From assembly GCF_001544915.2 (NCBI RefSeq), contig NZ_FCOE02000020.1, positions 62,001 through 126,000 on the forward strand: a stretch of 64,000 bases of DNA. Direction: 5' to 3'. The stretch is from Caballeronia pedi (GTDB lineage: Bacteria; Pseudomonadota; Gammaproteobacteria; Burkholderiales; Burkholderiaceae). This document shows positions 7,175 to 16,246 of the stretch, piece after piece (within the stretch, counting starts at the first letter, position 1; each line of letters begins with the position of its first letter). A model generated the notes under the pieces. That model ran no database searches, had not been told where the DNA came from, and saw only the letters and a program-made list of their open reading frames with translations. Both the position numbers and the translations under genes were made by a program.

Positions 7175-9091
7175 ATGAAACCGGCAAGGAATTCGCTGCG
7201 GTCACGCGTTGGCCGATATATCGCGTATGGCGTGATCGCCGCCGCGCTCGTCGCGGGTGTGGGCGTACTGCACTGGCGCAATGAAACGCGCACTGCGCAA
7301 TCGCAGCCCACGGCGTTGACTGGCATTGCGAATCAGATGCGGCACGACGCATCCGCATGGACGCATCGGGAAAAAGACGCATCGGAAATGCTGACCGATA
7401 TTCGCGACCGTAATGTCGCGACGATCGGCGTGAGTCCCGACGCCATCCTCGTGTCGACAATGAAGGGCGAGAAGTATTACGTCGCCGATCACAAGGGCGC
7501 ATTCTCCAGTGCGCTGCTGCTCGGCGACATGAAGCCGGGCGCCGCGTCGCCCTATCAGCTCGTATGGCTGCCCGACGCCGATGTGCGCGTGGGCATGGCG
7601 CGCTGGTCCGAAACGTTCGACCGCTCGCGCGACGTGCTGAGCCTGCTGCTGCCGGTGCTGATGATCGGCGGCCTGCTCTGGTTCATGCGCCGCGAGATGC
7701 GCGGCGGCGCGCAACTGCTCGGCACGTCGCCGACATTGCGCTTCGATGACGTCATTGGCGCAGGCGAAGCGAAAGCCGCGCTCAACGACGTGCGCGCATG
7801 GCTGACCGAACCAGCACAATTTACCGGCATGGGCGTGCGTGCGCCGTGCGGCATCCTGATGACGGGCGGGCCGGGCGTCGGCAAGACGCGCCTCGCGCAG
7901 GCGCTGGCGGGCGAATGCGGCGCGAACTTCATCGCGATCACGGGCAGCTATTTCAGTGCGAAGTACTATGGCGTCGGCATCCAGAAAGTGAAGCATCTGT
8001 TCGAACTCGCGCGCAAGAATGCGCCGACGGTGATCTTCATCGACGAAGCGGATGGCCTCGGCAAGCGCACCGATACCGGCGGCGGTCCGGTCGAAGCGGA
8101 AAGCAACCGCATCATCAATCAACTGCTCGCGGAAATGGACGGCTTCGAATCGAACGAAGGCGTGATCATCGTCGCGGCAACGAATCATCCGGACAATCTC
8201 GACGAAGCGCTGCGCCGCCCCGGCCGTTTCGATCGCACGGTGCAAGTGCGTCTGCCGAGCGTCGACGACCGCGCCGAGATCCTGCGCTTCTACGCGGCCA
8301 ATCTGAAGACGAAAACCGACGACATCGATTTCGACCAGCTCGCGCGTCTGACCACGGGCCTCTCGCCGGCCACGCTGGCGATGATCGTGAACCAGGCGGG
8401 ACTCGTCGCACGCAAGGCAGGCCAGCGCGAAGTCGGCGCGAAGCATTTCCTCGAAGCGATCAAGATCGCGCGCATCGGCGATATCAACGGCGCGGAGCGC
8501 GCCTTGTCCGACGACGAACGCACGCGCGTCGCGGTGCATGAAGCGGGTCACGGACTCGTCGCCGCGCTGCTCGGCACGGGCGTGCTCGAAGAAGTCACGA
8601 TTCTGCCGCGCGGCGGCGCATTGGGCGTCGCGCTCATCACGAAGATGCAGGACAAGCATCTGTATCGCGAGACGGAATTGCGCAACGAGATTCAGGTGCT
8701 GCTCGGCGGGCGCAACGCGGAACTGCTCGTGTTCGACGAAGCATCGAGCGGCGCGGCGTCCGATCTTCAGGAAGCGTCGCGCATCAGCCTCGACATGGTG
8801 TCGAAATTCGGCTTCAACGAAGACGGCAATCTGTTCAGCCTCGCCGCGCTGCCGCAGCAATATGCGGGCTTGCAGCTGAAGAACTCGATCGAGCACGCGA
8901 ACGCGCTGCTGCACGATCTGAGCGATGCATGCCTCGCGCTGTTGCAGGCCAACGAGCCGGTATTGCGCGCGATCGCCGATCAGTTGCTCGAATCGGAGAC
9001 CGTGTCCGGCGAGACGGTTTATCGTCTGATCCGCGAACACGCGCAAGCGCTCGTGAACGAGGAAACCGTCGACGAAGCACTGGCCGCCTGA
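7175..9091 (+). CDS. FtsH-like AAA+ membrane metalloprotease (divergent paralogue)
   Basis: The 638-residue protein has an N-terminal transmembrane helix (about residues 11-32), a roughly 110-residue periplasmic part, a second helix (about 150-172), an AAA+ domain with Walker A GGPGVGKT (about 230) and Walker B VIFIDEADG (about 285), and an M41 zinc protease domain with HEAGH (about 454) and the third ligand Asp in GAASDLQEAS (about 530). This is FtsH architecture, but several blocks differ from housekeeping FtsH and the rlmE/folP neighbours are absent. It is probably a second, specialised FtsH-type protease. The start is ATG 7175, after GGGAAAG; an in-frame TTG lies just before it. A VOC-family gene follows by 14 bp. 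Confidence 0.88.
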   Translation: MKPARNSLRSRVGRYIAYGVIAAALVAGVGVLHWRNETRTAQSQPTALTGIANQMRHDASAWTHREKDASEMLTDIRDRNVATIGVSPDAILVSTMKGEKYYVADHKGAFSSALLLGDMKPGAASPYQLVWLPDADVRVGMARWSETFDRSRDVLSLLLPVLMIGGLLWFMRREMRGGAQLLGTSPTLRFDDVIGAGEAKAALNDVRAWLTEPAQFTGMGVRAPCGILMTGGPGVGKTRLAQALAGECGANFIAITGSYFSAKYYGVGIQKVKHLFELARKNAPTVIFIDEADGLGKRTDTGGGPVEAESNRIINQLLAEMDGFESNEGVIIVAATNHPDNLDEALRRPGRFDRTVQVRLPSVDDRAEILRFYAANLKTKTDDIDFDQLARLTTGLSPATLAMIVNQAGLVARKAGQREVGAKHFLEAIKIARIGDINGAERALSDDERTRVAVHEAGHGLVAALLGTGVLEEVTILPRGGALGVALITKMQDKHLYRETELRNEIQVLLGGRNAELLVFDEASSGAASDLQEASRISLDMVSKFGFNEDGNLFSLAALPQQYAGLQLKNSIEHANALLHDLSDACLALLQANEPVLRAIADQLLESETVSGETVYRLIREHAQALVNEETVDEALAA

Positions 9092-9105
9092 CCGGGAGAA
9101 CCGAC

Positions 9106-9576
9106 ATGGTCGATGCGTATCGCAGCAAAGGGTTGTCCAGCGCGCTTTCGTATCAGGACCCGAAGGCGGCGTTCCGCTGGCTCGAAGCCGCATTCGGTTT
9201 CGAGCCGATGTTCGTCATTCTCGATACCGACGGCAATCTCGCGCACTCCGAAATGTCGTATGGCGAATCCGTTGTCATGATCGGCAGCGAGTGGAGCGAC
9301 GATCACAAGAGCCCGCGTTCAGTCGACGGCAAGAACACGCAGTCGGTTCACGTGCAGCTCGCGGAAGGCGAGGACATCGACGCACATTGCGCGCATGCGC
9401 GCGCGGCGGGCGCGTCGATTCTCGCGGAGCCGCAGACGCAGTTCTACGGCGACAGGACCTATCGCGCGAAAGACCCCGAAGGACATATCTGGACCTTCGG
9501 CGTCACCGTGGAGCGCATGACGCCCGAACAATGGGACAAGGCCAGCGGACTGACGACGCGCACACGTCTCGATTGA
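9106..9576 (+). CDS. VOC family (glyoxalase/bleomycin-resistance fold) protein
   Basis: This 156-residue protein starts MVDAYRSKGLSSALSYQDPK. It shows the paired beta-alpha-beta-beta-beta modules of the vicinal oxygen chelate superfamily, of the PhnB/glyoxalase-like subtype (ALSYQDPKAAFRWLEAAFGF near the start; FYGDRTYRAKDPEGHIW near the end). The final DPEGHIW block normally supplies a metal ligand (Glu). It follows the FtsH-like gene with a GGGAGAA ribosome-binding site, so the two are probably co-transcribed. The substrate is unknown. Confidence 0.85.
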   Translation: MVDAYRSKGLSSALSYQDPKAAFRWLEAAFGFEPMFVILDTDGNLAHSEMSYGESVVMIGSEWSDDHKSPRSVDGKNTQSVHVQLAEGEDIDAHCAHARAAGASILAEPQTQFYGDRTYRAKDPEGHIWTFGVTVERMTPEQWDKASGLTTRTRLD

Positions 9577-9589
9577 GCGGCGACGCGCC

Positions 9590-10369
9590 TTACTTCGCGC
9601 CCTGATCCGCGCCGAGATACTGCTGTTCCAGGCGGCCGATGGTGCCATCCTGCTTGAGGCGCGCGAGCGCGGCATCGAGCGCCTGCAGCGTCTTGCCATC
9701 GCCCTTGCGCACGCCGATCACGCTGCTCGCGCCCAGCAGCGCCGGATCGTCGATACGCGGCCCCGCAAGTTCGAAGTGCGCGCCCTGCGGCTTCGCGAGA
9801 AAGCCGAGCCGCGCCGCCGAGCCGACCACGACGGTCGCATCGAGCCTGCCGTTGACGAGGTCGGCGTAGACGCTGTCCTGATCCTGATACTCGCGCACGA
9901 TCACGCCGCGCTTTTCCCAGTTCGCCTTCACGAACGCAGCCTGCGTCGAGCCTTGCAGCACGCCGACACGCTTGCCCGCGAGCTTCACCGCATCGGGCAC
10001 GAGACCGCTGCCGCGCGCGGCGACGAGACGAATGTCCGCCGGATAGACGGGCTGCGTGAAGTCCATGACAGCACGCCGCGCGGCCGTGGGCGCCATCGAC
10101 GCGTTGATCGCATCGAACTTGCGCGCCTGCAATCCGGCGATCAGTCCGTCGAAGCTGCTTTCCACCCACACGCACTTCACGTTCGCCGCGGCGCACATCG
10201 CGTTGCCGATCTCGATGTCGAGTCCGGCGAGACGGCCATCGGGCAACTTGTATTCGTAAGGCGGATAGCTCGGGTCGGTGCCGAAACGCAAGGTGCCGGC
10301 GGCGCACGCACCTGCTGCCGCGGTCAAGGCGGCGGCCACGAAAAGCGCGCGCACTCGATGATGCTTCAT
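9590..10369 (-). CDS. Amino-acid ABC transporter periplasmic binding protein
   Basis: The 259-residue protein has a signal peptide (cleavage likely near ACAAG, residue 24) and the SBP_bac_3 start RFGTDPSYPPYEYKLPDG, followed by GLDIEIGNAMCA and DGLIAGLQARKFDAI. These features match the lysine/arginine/ornithine and octopine/nopaline binding-protein subfamily. It lies 35 bp after an M20 amidohydrolase on the same strand, so the two are probably one unit: capture of an amino-acid derivative plus its hydrolysis. No permease or ATPase gene is next to it, so it must share membrane components with another system. Confidence 0.88.
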   Translation of the reverse strand: MKHHRVRALFVAAALTAAAGACAAGTLRFGTDPSYPPYEYKLPDGRLAGLDIEIGNAMCAAANVKCVWVESSFDGLIAGLQARKFDAINASMAPTAARRAVMDFTQPVYPADIRLVAARGSGLVPDAVKLAGKRVGVLQGSTQAAFVKANWEKRGVIVREYQDQDSVYADLVNGRLDATVVVGSAARLGFLAKPQGAHFELAGPRIDDPALLGASSVIGVRKGDGKTLQALDAALARLKQDGTIGRLEQQYLGADQGAK

Positions 10370-10404
10370 CGAAATACTCCTTCAGACAAGGGATGAAATG
10401 GAAT

Positions 10405-11559
10405 TCAGGCCGCGCAACGGTCCAGCGCGAGCGCTACGAAGAAGCGCACGCCGAGCGGCAGCACCTCGTCGTTGAAATCGAACTCGGGATGATGGCAATA
10501 CACGCCGCCCTGACCCAGCAGCGCATAAGCGCCGGGCCGGCGCAACAGGAACTCCGAGAAGTCTTCGGAGCCATTGAGCGGCGCGAAATCGCGCAGCACG
10601 CTGGGCGCGCCGAAGATGTCGTTGGCCACGCGAGCCGCCGCTTGCGCCTGCTCGCGATGATTGATCGTCGCGGGTGAGCTGTTGCGAAACGCGACGGAGA
10701 TCGCGCATTCGCTCGTCATCGCGATGCCCTCGCAGATCGTGCGGATACGCGACTTCATCTGCGCACGCACGCTTTCGTCGAACGCGCGCAGCGTGCCCGT
10801 CAGCGCCGCATGCGATGGAATCACGTTCGGCGCGCTGCCCGCATGCACGCTGCCGATGCTCAGCACGGCGGTCGCGCTGGGATCGATCGTGCGGCTCACG
10901 ACCGTTTGCAATGCGCAGATGAGTTGCGCGGCCGCCATCACGGGATCTTTCGTTTTCTCGGGCGCCGATCCATGTCCGCCCACGCCGTGTATGTCGATCA
11001 CGACTTCGTCGCATGAGGCGAGCATCGCGCCGTCGAGCACGCCGAACGTGCCCGGCGGAAAATGCGGCGCGTTGTGCAAGGCGTAGATTTCGTCGTAGCC
11101 GAAGCGCGTTTCAATGTCATCGGCGAGCATCGCGTTCGCGCCGCCGCCCGTTTCCTCGGCGGGCTGAAACACGAGCACCACCGTGCCCGCGAAGTCGCGA
11201 TGGCCGCTGAAATGACGCGCGGCGCCGAGCAGCATCGCGGTGTGGCCATCGTGGCCGCACCCGTGAAAGACGCCCGCGCGTTGCGAGCGATGCATCGGCA
11301 CGCCCTCTTCCTGCATCGGCAGCGCGTCCATGTCGGCGCGCAAGGCGATGGTCCGTCCCTTGCCGCGCAGTCCATGCACGACGCCGACGACACCCGTGCC
11401 GCCGACGCCCGTATGCGTTTCGATATTCCACGCCTGCAGCTTCGCCGCAACGAGTTCGCTCGTGCGATGCTCGTCGAACGCGACTTCGGGATTCGCGTGA
11501 ATGTCGCGCCGCAAGGCGACCAGTTCGTCGATATCGATGTCGACGGTGTTCGTTTTCAC
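10405..11559 (-). CDS. M20 family amidohydrolase (hippurate/N-acyl amino acid hydrolase type)
   Basis: The 384-residue protein has the M20D metal-binding pattern: RADMDALPMQEE (residues 74-85), GCGHDGHTAMLLGAARH (100-116, with Cys101, His103 and His106) and QPAEETGGGA (132-141, with Glu135/136). Enzymes of this group cut N-acyl amino acids such as hippurate or IAA-amino acids. I start it at the GTG at 11559, which follows AAGGAGA by about 6 bases; the longer frame runs back into the divergent LysR gene. It heads a two-gene unit with the amino-acid binding protein. The LysR gene starting at 11669 is divergent and probably regulates it. Confidence 0.9.
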   Translation of the reverse strand: MKTNTVDIDIDELVALRRDIHANPEVAFDEHRTSELVAAKLQAWNIETHTGVGGTGVVGVVHGLRGKGRTIALRADMDALPMQEEGVPMHRSQRAGVFHGCGHDGHTAMLLGAARHFSGHRDFAGTVVLVFQPAEETGGGANAMLADDIETRFGYDEIYALHNAPHFPPGTFGVLDGAMLASCDEVVIDIHGVGGHGSAPEKTKDPVMAAAQLICALQTVVSRTIDPSATAVLSIGSVHAGSAPNVIPSHAALTGTLRAFDESVRAQMKSRIRTICEGIAMTSECAISVAFRNSSPATINHREQAQAAARVANDIFGAPSVLRDFAPLNGSEDFSEFLLRRPGAYALLGQGGVYCHHPEFDFNDEVLPLGVRFFVALALDRCAA

Positions 11560-11668
11560 CTTTGCGTCTCCTTGTATACTTCGGCCTCTCATCCGTGCCG
11601 CTTTGCGCATACTAGGGGCACGCCGGCCTGCGCCGATTTCCAATTTCTCATGCATATAGCCAACGCTT

Positions 11669-12568
11669 ATGGAACGGGGAACCCTCAAGACCGCGCAATT
11701 GCAGACGCTCGTCGCCATCGTCGAGCACGGCACGCTGATGGCCGCCGCCGACGCATTGAACGTATCGCAGCCCGCGGTCACGAAGAGCATCAAGGAACTC
11801 GAATCGCGCCTCGGCGTGCAACTGCTGGAGCGCAGCGGCGCGGGCGTGCGTCTCACGCGCTACGGCGAAGCGCTGTTGCGCCGCGCGCGTTCGGTGGTCG
11901 CGGAGATCGTGAGCGCCGAGCGCGAGCTGGAGGAGATGAAGTCGGGCATGGAGCGCACCTTGTCGATCGGCGTATCGTTGCTGGCATCGTCGATCGCCGT
12001 GCCCGAGGCGTTACGCGCATTCCGCGCGCGGCTGCCCGATGTCCGCCTCAACGTGCATGAGTGCGTGCCCGCGCAGATCATCGACGGCTTGCGCGACGGC
12101 TCCTTCGATCTGTGCGTCGCGTTCGTCGCCGACAGCGACATCACGGCGGAATATCGCGTGGTGCCGGTCGGTGAAGCGGCGCAAGTGCTGGCCGTCCCGC
12201 GCGGCGATCCGCTCGCGCGCGAAACGCTGCTTGCGCGCCTGACGGGCGCGCGCTGGCTCTATTACCACACGCGCGACAGCCTGCCCGCGTTCTGGCGCGA
12301 ACTATGCGGCGGCGGCACCTTGCCGATGCCGTCGCATGTCAACATCTGCACGTCGCAGCGGCTCTATGCGCAGCTCGCGCAGGAAGCGGGAACGATCAGC
12401 GTATGGCCCGAGCCGCTGCTCGAAGAGGAAATCGCGCTCGGCCGCATGGAACGCCTGCACAGCGACGCGCAGACGACGCGCCTCACGCTCGGCCTCATGT
12501 ATCGCAAGGATCTGGTTTTGAGCGCGAGTCTCGAATACTTCATCGAGTGCATCCGGCGCACTTCCTAG
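11669..12568 (+). CDS. LysR-type transcriptional regulator
   Basis: The 299-residue protein has the N-terminal winged HTH (TLVAIVEHGTLMAAADAL, then VSQPAVTKSIKELESRLGVQ) and a LysR_substrate effector domain. It is divergent from the M20 amidohydrolase/binding-protein unit across about 110 bp, the classical arrangement for control of that unit. The effector is unknown. Its 3' end stops 2 bp short of the stop codon of the convergent Mo-hydroxylase gene. Confidence 0.9.
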   Translation: MERGTLKTAQLQTLVAIVEHGTLMAAADALNVSQPAVTKSIKELESRLGVQLLERSGAGVRLTRYGEALLRRARSVVAEIVSAERELEEMKSGMERTLSIGVSLLASSIAVPEALRAFRARLPDVRLNVHECVPAQIIDGLRDGSFDLCVAFVADSDITAEYRVVPVGEAAQVLAVPRGDPLARETLLARLTGARWLYYHTRDSLPAFWRELCGGGTLPMPSHVNICTSQRLYAQLAQEAGTISVWPEPLLEEEIALGRMERLHSDAQTTRLTLGLMYRKDLVLSASLEYFIECIRRTS

Positions 12569-12570
12569 CT

Positions 12571-14778
12571 TCAAACACCCTTGCGCAGATCGAACGGCGT
12601 CTCGCGCAGGCGCTTGGCCGTAAGCCTGAACAAGGCATTGCTCACCGCCGGCGCCACCGACGGACTCGACAACTCTCCGACACCGCCGGGTTTCGCCGGA
12701 TCGCCCTGCACGATGTGGATGTCGATGTCGGGCATGTCGCTCATCCGCATCACGCGATACGAATCGAAATTGGTCTGCTGAACCTGACCACGCCGGATGT
12801 CGATGCGATCGGCGAGCGCATGTCCGAGTCCCCACATCAGGCCGCCGTACAACTGCTCTTCCACGCCGCCCGGCGACACCGCAAGCCCGCAATCGGCCAC
12901 GCACGTGAGCTTCTCGATCACGATGCCGTCGTCACGCCGCGACACGCGCGCGATCACGGCGATATAGCTGCCGTACGCCCGATTCGTCGCGATGCCGAGC
13001 GCGGTGCCGCGCGGCAGCGGCTTGCCCCAGCCGGCGCGCGCCGCAGCCTCGCGCAGCACGGCGGCATGCCGCGCATCCTGCATATGCGCGAGCCGGAAGT
13101 CGAGCGGATCGCGATGCCCCGCATGCGCGGCTTCATCCATGAACGACTCGACCGCGAACACGTTCGGGATATAACTCACCGCGCGATACCAGCCGGTCGG
13201 CACGCCTGTTTCGTGACGCACCCAGCCGATATCGACATTCGGTGCGCCATACGCGAACTCGTACTTGCTGATCGCTTCCGTGGTGCTGTAGTCCATGCGA
13301 TCGGCACGATCGAAATAGCCCGGCTCCCACTGCTCCGGCGATGCGGGCATCACCGCGCGCAGTTGCAATGCGGAGAGATTGCCGCGCGCGTCGAGCACGG
13401 CGCGGGCGCGATGATGGCTCGCCGAATGATAGAAGAGCGCGCGCATTTCGTCTTCGCGGCTGTTCATCAGCTTGACCGGTTTGCCGGTTTGCAGCGCGAG
13501 CCACGTGACTTCGAAAAGCCAGTATTTCGATTCACGCGCACCGAAGCTGCCGCCGGAAACGAGTTCATGCAACACGACACGATTCGCCGGAATGCGGCCG
13601 ATCACTTCGGCTGCCTCCTGCGCCGTCGATGGCACTTGCAAGCCGCCCCAATACGCGATGCCGCCGTCTTTCGCCCACGCTGTCACGTTGATGGGTTCGA
13701 GCGGATTCGACGCCTTGTAAGGCATCGAATAAGACGCCTGAATCACGCGCGGCCCGCGCTTCAATATCGATGCCGCATCGCCGTTCTTCACGGTCGGCAC
13801 GACGCGCGCGGCGGGATCGTCGAGCCATGCGGCCTGCCGCGCGGGCAGTTCGTGGCTGTCGAAATTTTCGAAGGCGCTGTCTTCCCATTCGACGTGCAAC
13901 GCGGCCTGTCCCTTGTGCGCGGACCAGTAATCGTCGGCAAGCACGGCGACGCCCGCCTGATTGCCGCCGAGCACATCCGGGCGGCCGGGTATCTGCAACA
14001 CCTGGCGCACGCCTGGCACGGCGAGCGCGGCTTTGGCGTCGACGCTGCGCACGCGCGCATCGATCACGGGCGCGCGCGTGACGACCGCGACGAGCATGCC
14101 CGGCAAGCGCACGTCGATGCTGTACGCAAACTTGCCGCACACCTTCTGGGCCGCATCGCGCTTGCTGCGCAACTTGCCGATGTATCTGAACTGCGACGCA
14201 TCCTTCAGGCGCACGTCCTTCGGCGCGGGTAACGTTGCCGCGATCATCGCGAGCGATCCATAACTCGCGCGCGCGCCGGTCGCCGTGCCGATCACGAAGC
14301 CGTTATCGGTCGAACACGCAGCGGGTGATACGTTCCACTGCTTCGCGGCGGCGGCGATCAGCATCGCGCGAGCGGTCGCGCCCGCATGACGCAAGCGATC
14401 GTACTCGAGCGACACGCTCGTGCTGCCGCCCGTCGAAAAAACCTTCCACAAGGGATGAATGTAATCGGCATAGAAGGGATTCTCCGGCGTGATCACGTCG
14501 ATGCGAAACGGATCGACATCCAGTTCCTCCGCGACGATCGCCGCGAGCGCGGTGCGCGTGCCGGTGCCCGAATCGTGCTTGTGGACGACGAGCTTGATCG
14601 TGTCGTCGGGCAAGACGCGCACCCATGCGTTCGGCTCGAATTCCTTGTCTTTTCCGTGGGAATCGCCGCTCTTCGCCAGCGTCTCGGGCAGGCGAAAGCC
14701 GATCGCGAGTCCCGCTACGAGCAGCGCCGAACTCTGCTTCATGAAACGACGGCGCGCCGCGCCATGTTCGATGTGCAT
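12571..14778 (-). CDS. Molybdopterin-binding hydroxylase large subunit, IorB-like (Tat-exported)
   Basis: The 735-residue protein is of the xanthine dehydrogenase family large-subunit type, closest in style to isoquinoline 1-oxidoreductase beta (IorB) and membrane aldehyde dehydrogenases. It has a Tat signal (RRRFMKQSSALLVAGLAIG near residue 9) and Mo-cofactor-contacting blocks such as GSFGARESKYWLFEV and GGVEEQLYGGLMWGLG. Such enzymes hydroxylate N-heterocycles or oxidise aldehydes in the periplasm and feed electrons to a cytochrome. The ATG directly abuts the stop codon of the small [2Fe-2S] subunit gene, so the two are coupled. No cytochrome c subunit is present. Confidence 0.88.
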   Translation of the reverse strand: MHIEHGAARRRFMKQSSALLVAGLAIGFRLPETLAKSGDSHGKDKEFEPNAWVRVLPDDTIKLVVHKHDSGTGTRTALAAIVAEELDVDPFRIDVITPENPFYADYIHPLWKVFSTGGSTSVSLEYDRLRHAGATARAMLIAAAAKQWNVSPAACSTDNGFVIGTATGARASYGSLAMIAATLPAPKDVRLKDASQFRYIGKLRSKRDAAQKVCGKFAYSIDVRLPGMLVAVVTRAPVIDARVRSVDAKAALAVPGVRQVLQIPGRPDVLGGNQAGVAVLADDYWSAHKGQAALHVEWEDSAFENFDSHELPARQAAWLDDPAARVVPTVKNGDAASILKRGPRVIQASYSMPYKASNPLEPINVTAWAKDGGIAYWGGLQVPSTAQEAAEVIGRIPANRVVLHELVSGGSFGARESKYWLFEVTWLALQTGKPVKLMNSREDEMRALFYHSASHHRARAVLDARGNLSALQLRAVMPASPEQWEPGYFDRADRMDYSTTEAISKYEFAYGAPNVDIGWVRHETGVPTGWYRAVSYIPNVFAVESFMDEAAHAGHRDPLDFRLAHMQDARHAAVLREAAARAGWGKPLPRGTALGIATNRAYGSYIAVIARVSRRDDGIVIEKLTCVADCGLAVSPGGVEEQLYGGLMWGLGHALADRIDIRRGQVQQTNFDSYRVMRMSDMPDIDIHIVQGDPAKPGGVGELSSPSVAPAVSNALFRLTAKRLRETPFDLRKGV

Positions 14779-15234
14779 TCAGGCCTCCGCCGCCGCGCGC
14801 TTGATAGCCTTGCGAATGCGCGCATACGTGCCGCATCGGCAGATGTTGCCGGACATCGCCGCCGTGATGGTTTCATCGCTGACGGAAGGCTTGCCCTTCA
14901 GAAACGCCGCCGCCTGCATCAATTGGCCCGACTGACAATAGCCGCACTGCGGCACATCCTCGGCGACCCACGCGCGCTGCAAGGGATGCGTGCCATCCCT
15001 GGACAGACCTTCGATCGTCGTGATGCGTCTGCCCGCTACAGCCGCGACGGGCAACAGGCACGAGCGCACCGCATCGCCCTCCAGATGCACCGTGCACGCG
15101 CCGCAAAAGCCGCCGCCGCAACCGAATTTGGTGCCCGTCAAACCCAGCGAATCGCGCAGTACCCACAGCAAGGGCATGTCTTCCGGTACATTGTCGAGCG
15201 AGTGCCGCGCGTCGTTGACGATGATTTCGATCAT
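14779..15234 (-). CDS. [2Fe-2S] small subunit of the IorAB-type molybdenum hydroxylase
   Basis: This 151-residue protein carries two [2Fe-2S] motifs. An N-terminal plant-type motif lies in FGCGGGFCGACTVHLEGD plus a later Cys, and the C-terminal CGYCQSG is followed by ICRCGTYARI. That is the standard IorA/CoxS-type small subunit. I start it at MIEIIVNDAR, after CAGGAGACAG. Its TGA is immediately followed by the ATG of the large subunit. It is divergent from a GcvA-like LysR gene, with a perfect dyad in the shared promoter region. Confidence 0.92.
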   Translation of the reverse strand: MIEIIVNDARHSLDNVPEDMPLLWVLRDSLGLTGTKFGCGGGFCGACTVHLEGDAVRSCLLPVAAVAGRRITTIEGLSRDGTHPLQRAWVAEDVPQCGYCQSGQLMQAAAFLKGKPSVSDETITAAMSGNICRCGTYARIRKAIKRAAAEA

Positions 15235-15271
15235 GCGCTGTCTCCTGAATGTCGTTCGTGCGTGCATTCAT

Positions 15272-15286
15272 TATCGGAAGCCGATA
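15272..15286. promoter_or_regulatory. Palindrome in the iorAB/LysR divergent promoter region
   Basis: TATCGG-AAG-CCGATA is a perfect 6+3+6 dyad. It lies 38 bp upstream of the [2Fe-2S] gene and 55 bp upstream of the LysR gene. LysR proteins typically bind short dyads with T and A ends in such divergent regions, so this is a likely operator. Confidence 0.5.
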
Positions 15287-15340
15287 CGCAAGCGCGCCAG
15301 CGACGATTTCTTTGATCATCCGTAAGCCCGGCTAACACCC

Positions 15341-16246
15341 ATGTTGAAGCGCTATCCTTCGATCCAGTCGATGCAGGCCTTTCTGCAGGCGGCGCGCGCC
15401 GGCAGTTTTTCGAGCGCGGCGCGGCAGTTGTCGCTCACGCACAGCGCGATCAGCCAGCAGATCCGCACGCTCGAAGAGTTCGTCGGCCAGCCGTTGTTCG
15501 TGCGCGAGGGCGCGCGCGTCGTGCTCACCGATGCGGGCGCGCTCTTCGCCAACCAGCTGGGCGATGGCTTCGAACAGATCGACCGTGCGTTGTCGTCGGT
15601 GAAGGAGCGCGCGGTGAAGCAGTCCATCACGCTCGACGTCGATCCCGAACTCGCGCAAAGCTGGCTCGTCGCACGTTTGCCCGCGTTGCTCGGCGCGCTG
15701 ACAGGCACCTCGCTGACGATGCTGTCCGCGCCGCGTCACGATCGCAGCGCATTCGAGCGCGTGGATCTCGCGCTGCGTTACGGCTATGGCGAATGGGATG
15801 GCTTCGAGAATGCGCTGATCAGCGGCGACCGTCTGACGGTCATGGGCTCGCCCGCCTTGCTGCACGCGCGAGGACTCGCGGCGCCGCTCACGCCGGAACA
15901 GGTACTCGCGCTGCCTTTACTCGGCTACACCATGCGCTCATGGATTCCGTGGCTCGCCGCCGCCGGCCTGCCGGAAGTGGAGCCACATGCGCTCGCTGTC
16001 TTCGACAACGCCGCGGGGCTGATCGCCGCCGCGAGCGCGGGCGTGGGCGTCGGACTTGCGCGCGGGCTGCTCGCCGCCGACGCGCAACGCGACGGCAGGC
16101 TGATCGAACTGACGCACGTCGAGATTCCAACGCACTACAACCTCTACGCCGTATGGCCGCGCGAGAAGTCCGCGCGCGTCGCGCCGCTCGTCGATGCGAT
16201 ACGCGAACTCGTCGCGCAAACGGTCAACGCGCGCCCCCGGCGTTGA
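15341..16246 (+). CDS. LysR-type regulator (GcvA-like), probable regulator of iorAB
   Basis: The 301-residue protein begins with the GcvA-style HTH (SMQAFLQAARAGSFSSAARQ, then LSLTHSAISQQIRTLEEFVG) and has a LysR substrate-binding domain. It is divergent from the IorAB-type Mo hydroxylase, with a 15-bp dyad between them, which argues for control of that operon. Its 3' end overlaps the 3' end of the convergent next LysR gene by 23 bp. Confidence 0.9.
   Translation: MLKRYPSIQSMQAFLQAARAGSFSSAARQLSLTHSAISQQIRTLEEFVGQPLFVREGARVVLTDAGALFANQLGDGFEQIDRALSSVKERAVKQSITLDVDPELAQSWLVARLPALLGALTGTSLTMLSAPRHDRSAFERVDLALRYGYGEWDGFENALISGDRLTVMGSPALLHARGLAAPLTPEQVLALPLLGYTMRSWIPWLAAAGLPEVEPHALAVFDNAAGLIAAASAGVGVGLARGLLAADAQRDGRLIELTHVEIPTHYNLYAVWPREKSARVAPLVDAIRELVAQTVNARPRR

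Noticed and set aside
6876..7502. 208-codon minus-strand open frame
   Set aside because: Runs into the protease gene, Ser/Arg-rich, and no ribosome-binding site; only a short frame in this region was kept as a weak call.
7202..9193. 663-codon minus-strand open frame
   Set aside because: Antisense of the FtsH-like gene, which has clear domain motifs.
12304..14232. 642-codon plus-strand open frame
   Set aside because: It lies opposite the IorB-like gene, has no ribosome-binding site and a composition rich in His/Arg/Ala, as is usual for antisense frames in high-GC DNA.
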